Notes: a model not told the origin generated them from the sequence alone. Positions 19,814 through 28,853 are shown, counted from the stretch's first letter. The stretch is 64,000 bases of DNA from Providencia alcalifaciens (GCF_020271745.1 NZ_CP084296.1:620001-684000), one strand, 5' to 3'. A program made the numbers and translations.

Positions 19814-20326
19814 TTATTCATAATAGATATTAAAAGTGGTGGTGGCGCTAAAATCCCCGAGTTTAATACTTTTATTTTTGATAGCGTCTTGTTCCCCCAA
19901 GATTGAGGCTTTGAGCGGGATCACGCTAGGGAATTTATTGCCATTCATTCCAACAATAGGGTATTGGCTATTAATATCCACATTGCCATTATCGCTACTT
20001 AACACGATGGCATAACCCAGATCACCAGGGTCACCATCAATTTGTAACGAACCTTCAATTTTCGGGTTACTGATTCCCGTAAATGACATCGAAAATGAAA
20101 AATCAGGTAAATATTCGCACTCAGAGAGTGTAATTTCAAAGACTTCGGAAATATCTCTTTGACGATAAAGGTCTTTATCATTGACCTCATAAAATGGTAC
20201 CACAAGCTCCTCGCCACCATTAACTATACAAGGAATGGCGTGCCTCAATACTCCAGAAAAATTAACCTCATCCGAGAACGCATTCCCAGAGAAATAAAGT
20301 AATAGAGTAAAGAAGATTATCCTCAT
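19814..20326 (-). CDS. Minor fimbrial subunit
   Basis: A 170-residue secreted pilin with a signal peptide (MRIIFFTLLLYFSGNAFS). Cysteines at HAIPCIV and SECEYL form the usual pilin disulfide. The C-terminus ends FSATTTFNIYYE, the pattern of a donor-strand-complemented subunit. The ATGA start overlaps the preceding pilin gene by four bases. It resembles its two upstream neighbours in length and layout, so they probably arose by duplication and form the tip fibrillum (MrpE/F/G-like positions). Confidence 0.85.
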   Translation of the reverse strand: MRIIFFTLLLYFSGNAFSDEVNFSGVLRHAIPCIVNGGEELVVPFYEVNDKDLYRQRDISEVFEITLSECEYLPDFSFSMSFTGISNPKIEGSLQIDGDPGDLGYAIVLSSDNGNVDINSQYPIVGMNGNKFPSVIPLKASILGEQDAIKNKSIKLGDFSATTTFNIYYE

Positions 20327-20826
20327 GGATAAGCAACCGTTAATGTTGCGCTAGAGGTAAACTCGCCCGGATCGACACGAGCAGAACTGGAGCTACTTTT
20401 CACTAATGCAGCCTTCAGATCAGGTGTTCTAGAGTCAGATTCATAGGTGTATACAAACGTATCGTTCACTCTTAATGTGTTTGAATCATAATAAATTTGC
20501 AGTGCAATGTCTCTTTGCTCAGTAATTTCTAATAAATCATTATCAAAGTAAGAACGTTTACCTTCAAAACTAAAAACCACATCCGTTCCAGAGGAAATAT
20601 TGTCACATACCCATTCAAAATCGATATCTTCTATGTATTTTGTACCACCTTTTGTGGGTACTAGAGAAACCACTAAATCATCACCAAAATCCACCTCAAT
20701 TGGGCGATTATTATTGATGACGCAAGGCGTTCCCTCTACCAAGTTTCCTCTAAAGTTTACTTTGACAGCCTGTGCCGTACTTGTGTATGCCAGAAATAAA
20801 ACGAATGATAACAAGAGCTTTTTCAT
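20323..20826 (-). CDS. Minor fimbrial subunit
   Basis: A 167-residue pilin with signal peptide MKKLLLSFVLFLAYTSTAQA, then VNFRGNLVEGTPCVINNNRPIEVDFGDDLV, which is the common opening of MrpE-like minor subunits. It ends FTSSATLTVAYP, the conserved penultimate-tyrosine pilin C-terminus recognised by the chaperone. The second cysteine of the disulfide is in FEWVCDNI. It sits 11 bases after the next upstream pilin gene. Confidence 0.88.
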   Translation of the reverse strand: MKKLLLSFVLFLAYTSTAQAVKVNFRGNLVEGTPCVINNNRPIEVDFGDDLVVSLVPTKGGTKYIEDIDFEWVCDNISSGTDVVFSFEGKRSYFDNDLLEITEQRDIALQIYYDSNTLRVNDTFVYTYESDSRTPDLKAALVKSSSSSARVDPGEFTSSATLTVAYP

Positions 20827-20837
20827 AAGATAATACC

Positions 20838-21320
20838 TTAATGATATCCTACAGTTAGTGTTGCAGCAGTAGAAAACTCACCTCCAACAGGTCTTATCCC
20901 ATTAGCCAGTGCCAGTTCTGCAGTTAAAGAAGGTAAATATTGGATATTATCAATCTCATATTGAGAACCGATATCCATAGGCTTGTTATCAATATACAGT
21001 TTGATATTCAAACCCGGTGTATCCGCAACTTTCAGGCTGTTTGAGGTTTCCCCTTTAACACCTTCAAAAGCAATATACAGCTCGTCAAATCGCGAATCAC
21101 AACTTAAACTATAAGGAATTGCCTCTGTGTATTTACCTGACTCAATTTGTCCAATAACGATGTCATCACCAAAGTCCACATAGATATCTTCGTTATCATT
21201 CAACACACATCCGCCAGATAAAACATTCACTCTGACCGTCACAAATTTCCCATCTGCAAATGCAGTCACAGATAAAAAAAACAGTAAACTAAGACAAAAT
21301 AGGTTCTTAAATTTAAACAT
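20838..21320 (-). CDS. Minor fimbrial subunit
   Basis: A 160-residue pilin. The signal peptide (MFKFKNLFCLSLLFFLSVTAFA) is followed by VRVNVLSGGCVLNDNEDIYVDFGDDIVIGQIE, closely parallel to the neighbouring subunit (shared VDFGDD block), and FSTAATLTVGYH at the C-terminus. Cysteines at GGCVLN and LSCDSR make the disulfide. It follows the chaperone gene by 34 bases and would be assembled near the fimbrial tip. Confidence 0.88.
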   Translation of the reverse strand: MFKFKNLFCLSLLFFLSVTAFADGKFVTVRVNVLSGGCVLNDNEDIYVDFGDDIVIGQIESGKYTEAIPYSLSCDSRFDELYIAFEGVKGETSNSLKVADTPGLNIKLYIDNKPMDIGSQYEIDNIQYLPSLTAELALANGIRPVGGEFSTAATLTVGYH

Positions 21321-21354
21321 TCGATTTATCCATTTCTCTCATTTGCTTATGGGA

Positions 21355-22089
21355 TTAGTTAGCCGCTTGCGCGTGGCACTCTGTTGCAGAACAGACAAAC
21401 GGAACATCGACCTGACCACCGTAGTCATTAATGTAGTTAATGACGGGTGATGAACCTAATTGATCAGCAGTCATTGACAGTTTTTGTTCCGCAAATGGAG
21501 CAACGTCTACAGCAACAAAGCTTTTTGCTTTCTCTGCGTTGGCACTTTTTCTAATGTTGTTTAATACCACGTAGTAAGCCGTTGGATTTTTGGCATAAAT
21601 GGCGCCATCTTTTTTAACTAACACTAATTTATTCTGCCACGGTGCATTTTTCATTTGAGTGGAATCAACCGCTAAAGAAGCTGGGCGATAGAAAAATTTC
21701 ACACGTGTTTGTAATGCAATTTGCAGTACGTTAGATTTTTTACTTGTTGGTGGAATTTCTCTTAAATTAAAGAAAAACAAGCTTTCTCTATCTTGAGGCA
21801 ATTTCACTACGTCTGGTAAAGCTTCAATACGCAATTGACTTGTTTGCCCCGCATTAATTCTTTGGATTGGTGGCAAAATCGTAAAATAAGAGGTTAGTTT
21901 TTCGCCTTTCTCATCTTGAAACCAACCTTGCGCCAAATAAGGAAGTTGATTATTTTTATTACTTACCGTTAATGAGACAGAATTGCTATCGCCATTATAA
22001 ATAATACGCGTTCTGTCCATTGAAATTGCAGAATACGCATTCGCAGTCACGAAACAGCTAAGTAATAATACTGATAATTTTTTCATCAT
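21355..22089 (-). CDS. Periplasmic fimbrial chaperone (PapD/MrpD type)
   Basis: Start chosen at 22089 (MMKKLSVLLLSCFVTANAYSA, 244 residues) with AGAAGG nine bases before it. An in-frame ATG at 22131 overlaps the usher stop and cannot be excluded. After the signal peptide the two Ig-like domains show the family pattern: SMDRTRIIYNGDSNSVSLTVSN at the start, then LPQDRESLFFFNLREIPP near residue 100 (the FGL/FGS-defining region) and an RVKFFYRP motif. The chaperone folds pilins by donor-strand complementation and hands them to the usher encoded just upstream. Confidence 0.95.
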   Translation of the reverse strand: MMKKLSVLLLSCFVTANAYSAISMDRTRIIYNGDSNSVSLTVSNKNNQLPYLAQGWFQDEKGEKLTSYFTILPPIQRINAGQTSQLRIEALPDVVKLPQDRESLFFFNLREIPPTSKKSNVLQIALQTRVKFFYRPASLAVDSTQMKNAPWQNKLVLVKKDGAIYAKNPTAYYVVLNNIRKSANAEKAKSFVAVDVAPFAEQKLSMTADQLGSSPVINYINDYGGQVDVPFVCSATECHAQAAN

Positions 22090-22121
22090 AAACATTAGCC
22101 TTCTTTTAAGATTATTATTAA

Positions 22122-24614
22122 TTAATTGCATGGTAAGAGTAGTTTGTCGTAAATATCATGCTCTTCAATATTTTGTGGGAATGTAATTGTACACTCAGAA
22201 CCTTGCCATAATACTTTCATTGCCTCACCCGGTCTTATTCCACCGATGTAAGCTTCACCTTGGTCACCCACAATACCTGTTGTCTTTCCGGCATTATTTT
22301 TAATATCTGCTGCAAAAGGCGGGTAACTTCCATCTTGTAATCTCAACGTCACCATCATTTTGATCCCAGAAATAACATCAAAACTACGATAACCTATTGC
22401 ACCTTCAGTGAGTGTGGTTTGTGTTACTGAATCCGAAATCTCAACGTTTTTAGGTAACTTATTAATATCAACAACGACGTCTGTCTTATAGTAGCTATTA
22501 ATATCAGGTACAACGACTTTTCCAGAACCACTTGAGCGTAAATGTGTGCCGTTATATTTTACTGGAACATTTTTAACGCCATTCGTATCAACAAAAACTC
22601 GCGTTCCACCTATTGATGTAACTGGGTGCATTCCTACTCCGTACCCCGTCAATGTCATGCCGCCTTGAATATTCGTAGATAATGACATTGAGTTATTACT
22701 TATATAGTTATAGCTGGTATTAAAGTCATTCATATTGCCTTTGTGGCTATAATAACTACTAAATATTCCACTGTGTCGATTATTACCGATAGAAAGTGAG
22801 AGGTTATCTTTATTTTCAAGACGTTCATTTATAGTCACTTTATTCGTATTATCATTCTTACCGTTATACGTTGAATAATTGACATAAGTTCCTGATGCTA
22901 ATGGAACTGAAAGGCTGACATAAACCCCGTTATCTTGATACCCCTGCATTTTGCTATTAAACATGTTGATAGACAGACCGATATTATGAAACTTACTGGT
23001 ATCAAAATACTTCGAAAAGGTCATGTTATAGCGATAACTATTTGGCCGGTTCCAATAGGTTTGGTGTGTGTAATTTAAATTTATGGATGAACGCCAATCA
23101 GTAAAGTTTTTACTTAGTGATGCTGAATAAGAGCCTTTATTATGTCCTGCATACATAATATCTTTTTGGTCATTATAAGTGAGAAAATCACTCATCGTCA
23201 TAAATTCACGATCCATAAAACGGTAAGTGGATAATTGAATTTGACTATTACTTCCTTCGAAACTTTTATAATAATCGACTTTAAAGGCTTTACCTTTTAA
23301 GGTTGGCCCATCTGTCAGTGCTGCGATTGAATGATTAAATGAGAATGAGATTGCACCAAATCGAAATAAATCACGTCCAACACCGGCAGCAAAAGAGTTA
23401 AATCGACTACTATTTAGCGCGCCACCAAAAACTGACCAACCATTGCTAACGCCCCATGAAACCTCGCTTTGCGTGAAAGCATCTCCCATGACATGGAGAT
23501 CCATATCAGTTGGTCTACCTGCACTCACTTTATAGCGCACAGAACCTGGGCGAGATAAAAAAGGTATATTTCCAGCTTCAACTTCAAATTCAGAAACGCG
23601 CCCGTCGCTCTCTTCAACTCTGACTTGTAACGTTCCTGAAATACCGCTATTTAAATTTTGAATTCTAAATGGACCCGCAGGCACTAAGCTTTCGTAAATA
23701 ACACGTCCATCTTGGCTAATTTTAACTACCGCGTTCGTTTCAGCAAAACCTGTTATCTCAGGCGCATATGAACGTAAGCTTGGTGGCAACATATTGTCGT
23801 CAGAACGTAATGAAATTCCAATAAACTTGAAACTATCAAACAAATCTGTTTGCAGGAAATCCTCACCAAGGGTTAATTTCGATTTTAGGCTACGAATAGC
23901 TCGATAAGCATAAATATTCGTCCATTTAATATCGTGAGTATCATCAATTCGACTATTTTGCGTATGGTTATATGAGCCTTGCCAAAAACCCCGTAAACGC
24001 CAGCTATCAAAGTTAGCGCCCACCGCCCCTAATCCTGAAAGGAAAAAAGTATTGTCCGATCTGTTATCACCTAAACTACGGTTATATTGTGAGGTCAGAT
24101 TATAGTCAAAAATAATACCTTTAATACCATCTTCCCAACGAGATGCTGATTCCCAGTCGTTGGCTGAATATTCCTGATAGCTTTTAGGAATATTAATAAT
24201 TAATGTTCCGGTAGATAAATTAGGTGTTACTGACATTCCTTCTAGGCTAGCAATATCTAAACACTCTAAGCCATCAATGGTATTCCATCGTAATACGCTT
24301 ACAGCCTCTGAGTTTAAGTCAAATTTCTCAACAATTTCATCCGTTAAACACGCTTGTGATTTTTCTTCATAACTCACAACAGTTATTTTCTGCTCTGGTA
24401 TATACGCGTTATTTATACTTAATTTAAAGGGATAAATGCCAGGGACAATATAAAGATCTTGTGAAAAAACCGCCAAATTAATATTTTCCCTATCTTCTGC
24501 GTTCAATATATTAATATTGAAATCCACCGCCTCTTCAGAGAGAGCAATTAATGGATTCAGCAGCAATAGGGATACCGTGATGAGTTTTTTCATGAATTTA
24601 TTTTTTATTAACAT
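22122..24614 (-). CDS. Outer-membrane fimbrial usher (PapC/MrpC type)
   Basis: An 830-residue usher. The signal peptide (MKKLITVSLLLLNPLIALS) begins at residue 8, so 24593 is an alternative start; neither has a clear ribosome site. The N-terminal periplasmic domain has DFNINILNAEDRENINLAVFSQ, the beta-barrel has LGEDFLQTDLFDSFKFIGISLRSDDNMLPPSLRSYAPEI, and the plug domain starts near GFAETNAVVKISQDGRVIYES. The C-terminal domains end with the cysteine pair GSECTITFP ... LLPCN. The length is normal and the frame intact. It threads chaperone-bound subunits across the outer membrane. Confidence 0.97.
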   Translation of the reverse strand: MLIKNKFMKKLITVSLLLLNPLIALSEEAVDFNINILNAEDRENINLAVFSQDLYIVPGIYPFKLSINNAYIPEQKITVVSYEEKSQACLTDEIVEKFDLNSEAVSVLRWNTIDGLECLDIASLEGMSVTPNLSTGTLIINIPKSYQEYSANDWESASRWEDGIKGIIFDYNLTSQYNRSLGDNRSDNTFFLSGLGAVGANFDSWRLRGFWQGSYNHTQNSRIDDTHDIKWTNIYAYRAIRSLKSKLTLGEDFLQTDLFDSFKFIGISLRSDDNMLPPSLRSYAPEITGFAETNAVVKISQDGRVIYESLVPAGPFRIQNLNSGISGTLQVRVEESDGRVSEFEVEAGNIPFLSRPGSVRYKVSAGRPTDMDLHVMGDAFTQSEVSWGVSNGWSVFGGALNSSRFNSFAAGVGRDLFRFGAISFSFNHSIAALTDGPTLKGKAFKVDYYKSFEGSNSQIQLSTYRFMDREFMTMSDFLTYNDQKDIMYAGHNKGSYSASLSKNFTDWRSSINLNYTHQTYWNRPNSYRYNMTFSKYFDTSKFHNIGLSINMFNSKMQGYQDNGVYVSLSVPLASGTYVNYSTYNGKNDNTNKVTINERLENKDNLSLSIGNNRHSGIFSSYYSHKGNMNDFNTSYNYISNNSMSLSTNIQGGMTLTGYGVGMHPVTSIGGTRVFVDTNGVKNVPVKYNGTHLRSSGSGKVVVPDINSYYKTDVVVDINKLPKNVEISDSVTQTTLTEGAIGYRSFDVISGIKMMVTLRLQDGSYPPFAADIKNNAGKTTGIVGDQGEAYIGGIRPGEAMKVLWQGSECTITFPQNIEEHDIYDKLLLPCN

Positions 24615-24687
24615 TTAAAAACACAGAACACATAATTTTATTATTCACTTTTTTCATTACGATGTCCTTAAATTTTAATAAATTTTC

Positions 24688-24725
24688 TAAGCTGAAGTAA
24701 TGATTGGTCTCATTACTTCAGCTTA
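24688..24725 (-). terminator. Strong hairpin between major pilin and usher genes
   Basis: A perfect 16-base stem, TAAGCTGAAGTAATGA (24688-24703) pairing with 24710-24725, with a six-base loop. On the minus strand it follows the major pilin stop by 23 bases and leads into an AT-rich run. Such intercistronic hairpins attenuate transcription and protect the pilin message, letting the major subunit be made in excess over usher and chaperone. Confidence 0.8.
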
Positions 24726-24748
24726 CCGTTAATAACTAAAGTATTAAA

Positions 24749-25315
24749 TTAGTTATACGACAATACGAAATCAGTTACCGCTTGGAATTCACCCGCAACG
24801 ATATCAACTGGTGCTTTTGATTCACCTTGGCTACCTAAACCTTTCACGTATGCAGCAAATTGCATGGTGTTAGTTGTGCCTTGCAGTTTGTGCTCAGATT
24901 TAGTGACTTCATTTAATACGATTGGGTCATTATTGCTATCTACGATCTGGATACCCGCACCTGCTGCAGTACCTGTAATCGCTAATAGTGATTTAGGGTC
25001 ATTTGTAGCGGCTGCACCTGAAAATGTAATATTCACGGAATCACCTGTTTCTACAGTACAGTCAATTAATTTAATATCAAACATAACTGGTGAAGATTGA
25101 CCGTCTGAAGTACCACCATTTTTTAATACCACATCAGCGATTTGGCCTAAATCTACAGTTTGGTCAATTGAAGATGGGTCAATTGAACAAGGTGCAGTGA
25201 TGATGCTACCAGTGAACGTTACTTTACCATTACCGTGATTAATTGGCGCTGCGTTTGCACCAAAACCAATTAATGTCGTTGCTGCGATAGCTATAAGCGT
25301 TTTATTTAATTTCAT
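24749..25315 (-). CDS. Major fimbrial subunit (type 1/MrpA-like pilin)
   Basis: The start is the ATG at 25315 (MKLNKTLIAIAATTLIGFGANA signal), preceded by GAGGA; a TTG 15 bases upstream is not needed. The 188-residue pre-pilin has the class pattern: GNGKVTFTGSIITAPCSIDPSSIDQTVDLGQI, the second cysteine in KLIDCTVE, and an FQAVTDFVLSYN C-terminus with penultimate tyrosine. As first gene of the operon and with the strong hairpin behind it, it should be the shaft subunit. Confidence 0.95.
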   Translation of the reverse strand: MKLNKTLIAIAATTLIGFGANAAPINHGNGKVTFTGSIITAPCSIDPSSIDQTVDLGQIADVVLKNGGTSDGQSSPVMFDIKLIDCTVETGDSVNITFSGAAATNDPKSLLAITGTAAGAGIQIVDSNNDPIVLNEVTKSEHKLQGTTNTMQFAAYVKGLGSQGESKAPVDIVAGEFQAVTDFVLSYN

Positions 25316-26067
25316 TAGGTAAGTCCTCAATTAAGTCGTAATTTAAAGAAAAAAGATAATAAGATGCCCTGTAATTAAATATTAATCACAATAGAAGTTT
25401 AAATTTCAGATACGAGATATAGCTAAATATACTTAGGTAAAACCACAATATATTTATGAATACGGTAATTCAATCTTTTTGCCTTTTGGGCTTTGGTTCA
25501 CACAAATACTATAATTACACTTAAAAGCTGTAAAGTCGCAATCACCTATCGAAAACAAGAGATTCAATAGGCAGTTATTTTTTGACACATTTACTCATAT
25601 TACGATTATTTTGATTACATAAAAATCAATGGGTTACGAATAATGTATCATTGATTTATACTTAACAACATTTCTTTCACATATATCAGACATTACTTTT
25701 TTTCAATTCGTTACATTTTTGTACGTGTATTATTATCAACAATTACCCAATTACCACAAATTAGCGTAATAATTTTTCCATTTTGAATCCAAATTTATAT
25801 GTATCAAAAAGAACATTCTTAATTCACCTTTATATCCAATCGCTATTTTTTATAATAAATAAGAACTCAGTCTCATTTATTATGCCTAATGAAAATTATT
25901 CAATGTGAATAAAATACATTCTGGTCTAATCAGTGTTTAATTAAAGTACCATTTTCATACTCAAATATGATTACTATAGTGATTATTTCGTACATGGATT
26001 GATGGGTATATAAGAATAGCTAGATAGGAAATTAGAATGGCAGATGCGCTTTAAGTAAAAAGAAACA
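25316..26067. other. Promoter region of the fimbrial operon
   Basis: About 750 bases of AT-rich DNA with no credible gene. I looked for the invertible promoter and recombinase gene found with MR/P and type 1 fimbriae and saw neither paired inverted repeats of about 20 bases nor an integrase frame. The expression switch, if any, must lie elsewhere or work differently. The length suggests extensive regulation (nucleoid proteins, upstream activators). Confidence 0.6.
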
Positions 26068-26098
26068 CAAAGGCTCAAATGCATTCATTGAGCCTTTG
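26068..26098 (-). terminator. Rho-independent terminator of yiaA
   Basis: An 11-base stem, CAAAGGCTCAA (26068-26078) and TTGAGCCTTTG (26088-26098), nine-base loop. On the minus strand it is followed by TGTTTCTTTTT. It lies 13 bases after the yiaA stop. Confidence 0.85.
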
Positions 26099-26110
26099 CT
26101 AAAACCGTGA

Positions 26111-26599
26111 TTAACTTTTCAGGCTAGGTTCACTATCTTCATTAACGACTGGTTGTTTCACTTCAAACTTCTTAGGATGCTCAGCTGGCTTAGTGGTTTG
26201 TAAATCGCGAATATTTTTTTGTACTGCGATAGAACCGAACATACATAAAAAGAAAGCAATTCCGTAGAAACCTTTTTCACTTGGTAATAGTTCCGCGTTG
26301 TACAACCCCACAGCCATTAATGCGATGGAGGCAAAAAACGCCACCATACAAGCAATGTAATACGCTCGGGTAGTTGGAATATTATCCATTTTATCTCGCA
26401 CTGTTTTCTGGACTGAAATTGAAGAAAACAGCCCCAATAATAAAATTGCAATGTAATATCCTTTTTCATTTAACTGCATCTCAGAGCGCCATAACCCAAT
26501 AAGATACACCGCAATCCCACCAATCACCGCAATCCAAGAAATCAGATGAAATGCATTGAAACCCGAAAACTCATTATCTAGTGAAGCATTATCCTTCAT
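26111..26599 (-). CDS. yiaA: YiaA-family inner membrane protein
   Basis: A 162-residue protein with four hydrophobic helices in two similar halves, the YiaAB two-helix domain duplicated: [19 protein letters not shown] ... [23 protein letters not shown], then [53 protein letters not shown]. It matches E. coli YiaA closely over this region and has a longer acidic C-terminal tail. The start at 26599 has GGAAAGG eight bases before the ATG; the upstream ATG at 26635 has no proper spacing. The function of the family is unknown. It is a single gene with its own terminator. Confidence 0.9.
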   Translation of the reverse strand: MKDNASLDNEFSGFNAFHLISWIAVIGGIAVYLIGLWRSEMQLNEKGYYIAILLLGLFSSISVQKTVRDKMDNIPTTRAYYIACMVAFFASIALMAVGLYNAELLPSEKGFYGIAFFLCMFGSIAVQKNIRDLQTTKPAEHPKKFEVKQPVVNEDSEPSLKS

Positions 26600-26921
26600 A
26601 TGAACAACCTTTCCATAAGTTAAATTGGCACTCATCCTACCTTAGATAATTTGACTTTAATAGTCATTAAAAGGTGACAATCATAATATGAAATAAAAAT
26701 AGGATTAACTGTAATTTATTGATTTTATTTTTAATTATTCATTCTAAAATCATAACCAACGCATTAAATGCGTTAAAAACAAAATCATCAGACGCTATTT
26801 CGTATTATTCCGAATGGCTCATTTAAATAACATTTTGATTTAACGCTAACCGATAAATTGCTAGCTAACTTTAGTTAACACTGATTAAGATTAAATTTTC
26901 CCAGACAACCTGAGAAGCAAG
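26600..26921. other. Divergent intergenic region yiaA / hydrolase remnant
   Basis: About 320 bases, AT-rich, holding the presumed promoters of yiaA (minus) and of the former RBBP9-like gene (plus). No hairpin, RNA gene or reading frame of interest seen. Confidence 0.5.
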
Positions 26922-27242
26922 ATGACTACCACTTTTATTATTATTCCCAGCAATACCAATTCCGGCTCTCAACATTGGTAATCCTATATAGAAAGAAAAT
27001 ACCATAATACTGTGCGCGTCATTCTGGATGACTGGAATACCCCTAACCATAAATGGATAGAGCGCCTAAACGACATACATCTTGGCACTGAAAAAGCCCA
27101 TCAGCTTGCAGACATATGGGGCAGCCAACTTATATTGGTTAAAGGCGGCGAGCATTTAAATACTGATGCAGGATATGGCGAATGGCGTGAAGGCGAGCGG
27201 TTGATTGAAGAGTTTACGGGGAGAAGGTTTGTTGGCAGGTAG
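26922..27242 (+). pseudogene. Remnant of an RBBP9/YdeN-type serine hydrolase gene
   Basis: From the ATG at 26922 the frame reads MTTTFIIIPSNTNSGSQHW and stops at TAA (26979-26981), where the family usually continues with Gln after HW (CAA to TAA change). In the same frame beyond the stop the family sequence resumes (SYIERKYHNTVRVILDDWNTPNHKWIERLND). It then jumps directly to the C-terminal part with the catalytic-histidine region GGEHLNTDAGYGEWREGERLIEEF. The central 90 or so codons, including the GxSxG nucleophile loop, are gone. So there are two lesions, a nonsense codon and an in-frame deletion. The residual open frame after the stop is 76 codons and is very unlikely to be functional. Confidence 0.85.
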
Positions 27243-27265
27243 TTCATTTCCAGTGCTCCAAATAC

Positions 27266-27296
27266 AAAAAAGCCACTTCTTTCGAAGTGGCTTTTT
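27266..27296. terminator. Bidirectional terminator between hydrolase remnant and tRNA
   Basis: Stem GCCACTTC (27272-27279) with GAAGTGGC (27284-27291), four-base loop, extended by an A-run before and a T-run after (AAAAAA/TTTTT). It would terminate the tRNA transcript on the minus strand and the former hydrolase gene on the plus strand. Confidence 0.85.
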
Positions 27297-27319
27297 GCGC
27301 TGATTTAACAGCTAGAATT

Positions 27320-27396
27320 TGGTGGCCCCTACTGGACTTGAACCAGTGACCAAGCGATTATGAGTCGCCTGCTCTAACCAACTGAGCTAAGGGGCC
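27320..27396 (-). tRNA. tRNA-Ile (CAU anticodon, ileX/ileY type)
   Basis: On the minus strand the 77-base gene starts GGCCCCTTAGCTCAG and ends AGGGGCCACCA, with the CCA encoded. The anticodon loop is CTCATAA, anticodon CAT at 27362-27360. The acceptor (GGCCCCT/AGGGGCC), D, anticodon (GGCGA/TCGCT) and T (GTTCAAGTC) parts all fold. The sequence is nearly that of E. coli ileX, so the C34 is expected to be changed to lysidine by TilS to read AUA, rather than this being a methionine tRNA. A terminator follows 24 bases on. Confidence 0.97.
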
Positions 27397-27751
27397 AAAG
27401 TGGTGCCGATTATACGTGCAGTTTTGTTGAAGGTCTAGTATTTCAATACTATATGGTGAATTTGTATCCAAGCCATAGCTAATCCCTATAACTCAATGGC
27501 ATGGCATCATCGAAAACCATCATTCCTATCTTAACTATCGGATTTTATTCTAGGATTCCATTCTTTATTAGAACGCCATTTATGAACAAACCTGCGTTAA
27601 CGACTACCCTATAGTAAATAATCGGGTGTAAAGATTGAGTTTTCCCGTTCTAATTTATTCAGCACTCTTTGTTCAATTGATTGATATAAAACAATAATTT
27701 TATACTCAATATTGAACATGATGATATTAGGCAAACAGTTATAGGACGATA
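27397..27751. other. Intergenic region tRNA-Ile / diaminopentanoate dehydrogenase-like gene
   Basis: 355 bases. At 27681-27694, TTGATATAAAACAA matches the FNR consensus in nine of ten fixed positions. A TATACT hexamer at 27701-27706 follows, but that places the site near -25, not at the usual activating position, so FNR control is only a possibility. Nothing else distinctive. Confidence 0.45.
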
Positions 27752-28825
27752 ATGATGAAAAAAGTACGTGCAGTTCAATATGGTTGTGGAAAGATGGGCA
27801 AATTTCTCATCCGTTACCTACAAGAACACGGTGCTGAAGTTGTGGCGGCTTTTGATATCAACCCTGCCGTGATCGGTAAAGACATTGGCGAAATCGCAGG
27901 CACCGCGCCAACGGGCGTAAAAATCCAGCCACTGAATGAAGCCGATAAAGCCCTAGAAACCTTAAAACCTGACGTGGGGATTATTGCGACCCTCAGCACC
28001 ATGGCTGACTTAGAAGATGCATTCTCCCTCTTCGCCCGCCATGGCGTTAATGCTATTTCAACAGGTGAAGAAGCTCTCTATCCGTGGAACTCTTCCCCTG
28101 AAATTACTGAAAAACTCGATGCTTTAGCGAAAGCGAATAACTGCACTTTAGCGGGCAGCGGCTACCCAGATATGTTCTGGGGCGTGCTTATCGATACCTT
28201 GGCAGGTTCTATGCACAAACTGGTCAAAATCAAAGGCTCTAGCTGCTACAACGTGGAAGATTACGGTATCGCACTGGCGAAAGGCCACGGTGCAGGCTTA
28301 ACCGTCGACGAATTCAATCAGCAAATTGGTCACTATAACGACCTACCATACGCAGTTATTGCTGAGAAAATTGAGAGTGGTGAATATGCGCCACCGTACA
28401 TGTGGACGCAAAATGGATGGCTATGTAGCCGCTTGGGTCTGACCATTACCAATCAAACTCAGCGCTGCGTGCCACAAATTGCCAAAGAAGATATCTATTC
28501 AGACACCTTAAAAATGACGGTGAAAAAAGGCGATGTTTTAGGGTTATCTGCGGTGGTGATCACTGAAACAGCAGAAGGCGTCACCTTAGAAACGGAATGT
28601 ATTGGTAAAATTTTAACGGCAGATGAGTGCGATAAAAACAGTTGGCAACTCATTGGTGAGCCAGATACAGCGATTGAAGTGAATAACCCTGCAACCGTGG
28701 AATTAACCTGCGCAAACTTGGTTAACCGTATCCCTGCGCTGATCAACAGCCCCGCGGGTTACACCACAACGGAAAAAATGCCAAATAACGTGTATATGAC
28801 CAAACCGATGCACGAATATTTATAA
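27752..28825 (+). CDS. NAD(P)-dependent dehydrogenase, 2,4-diaminopentanoate dehydrogenase-like
   Basis: A 357-residue protein with an N-terminal Rossmann nucleotide site (VQYGCGKMGKFLIRYL) and a dihydrodipicolinate-reductase-like fold. The second domain, about residues 140-280, opens with GSGYPDMFWGVLIDTLAG. Among families I know, it is nearest to the 2,4-diaminopentanoate dehydrogenase of oxidative ornithine breakdown, but no partner gene of that pathway (ornithine racemase, aminomutase, thiolase) is present, so the substrate is open. It is a single gene with its own terminator at 28854. The start codon may be either of two adjacent ATGs. Confidence 0.75.
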   Translation: MMKKVRAVQYGCGKMGKFLIRYLQEHGAEVVAAFDINPAVIGKDIGEIAGTAPTGVKIQPLNEADKALETLKPDVGIIATLSTMADLEDAFSLFARHGVNAISTGEEALYPWNSSPEITEKLDALAKANNCTLAGSGYPDMFWGVLIDTLAGSMHKLVKIKGSSCYNVEDYGIALAKGHGAGLTVDEFNQQIGHYNDLPYAVIAEKIESGEYAPPYMWTQNGWLCSRLGLTITNQTQRCVPQIAKEDIYSDTLKMTVKKGDVLGLSAVVITETAEGVTLETECIGKILTADECDKNSWQLIGEPDTAIEVNNPATVELTCANLVNRIPALINSPAGYTTTEKMPNNVYMTKPMHEYL

Positions 28826-28853
28826 CAAACTGATTTAATTAAATATTAATCAT

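Noticed and set aside
25316-26067. Phase-variable invertible promoter before the fimbrial operon
   Set aside because: No inverted repeat pair of the needed length and no recombinase gene could be seen by eye.
27012-27242. Independent 76-residue gene
   Set aside because: It is the in-frame continuation of the broken hydrolase gene and lacks a proper start of its own.
27320-27396. tRNA-Met from its CAU anticodon
   Set aside because: Body sequence is that of the minor isoleucine tRNA (ileX type), in which C34 is modified to lysidine.
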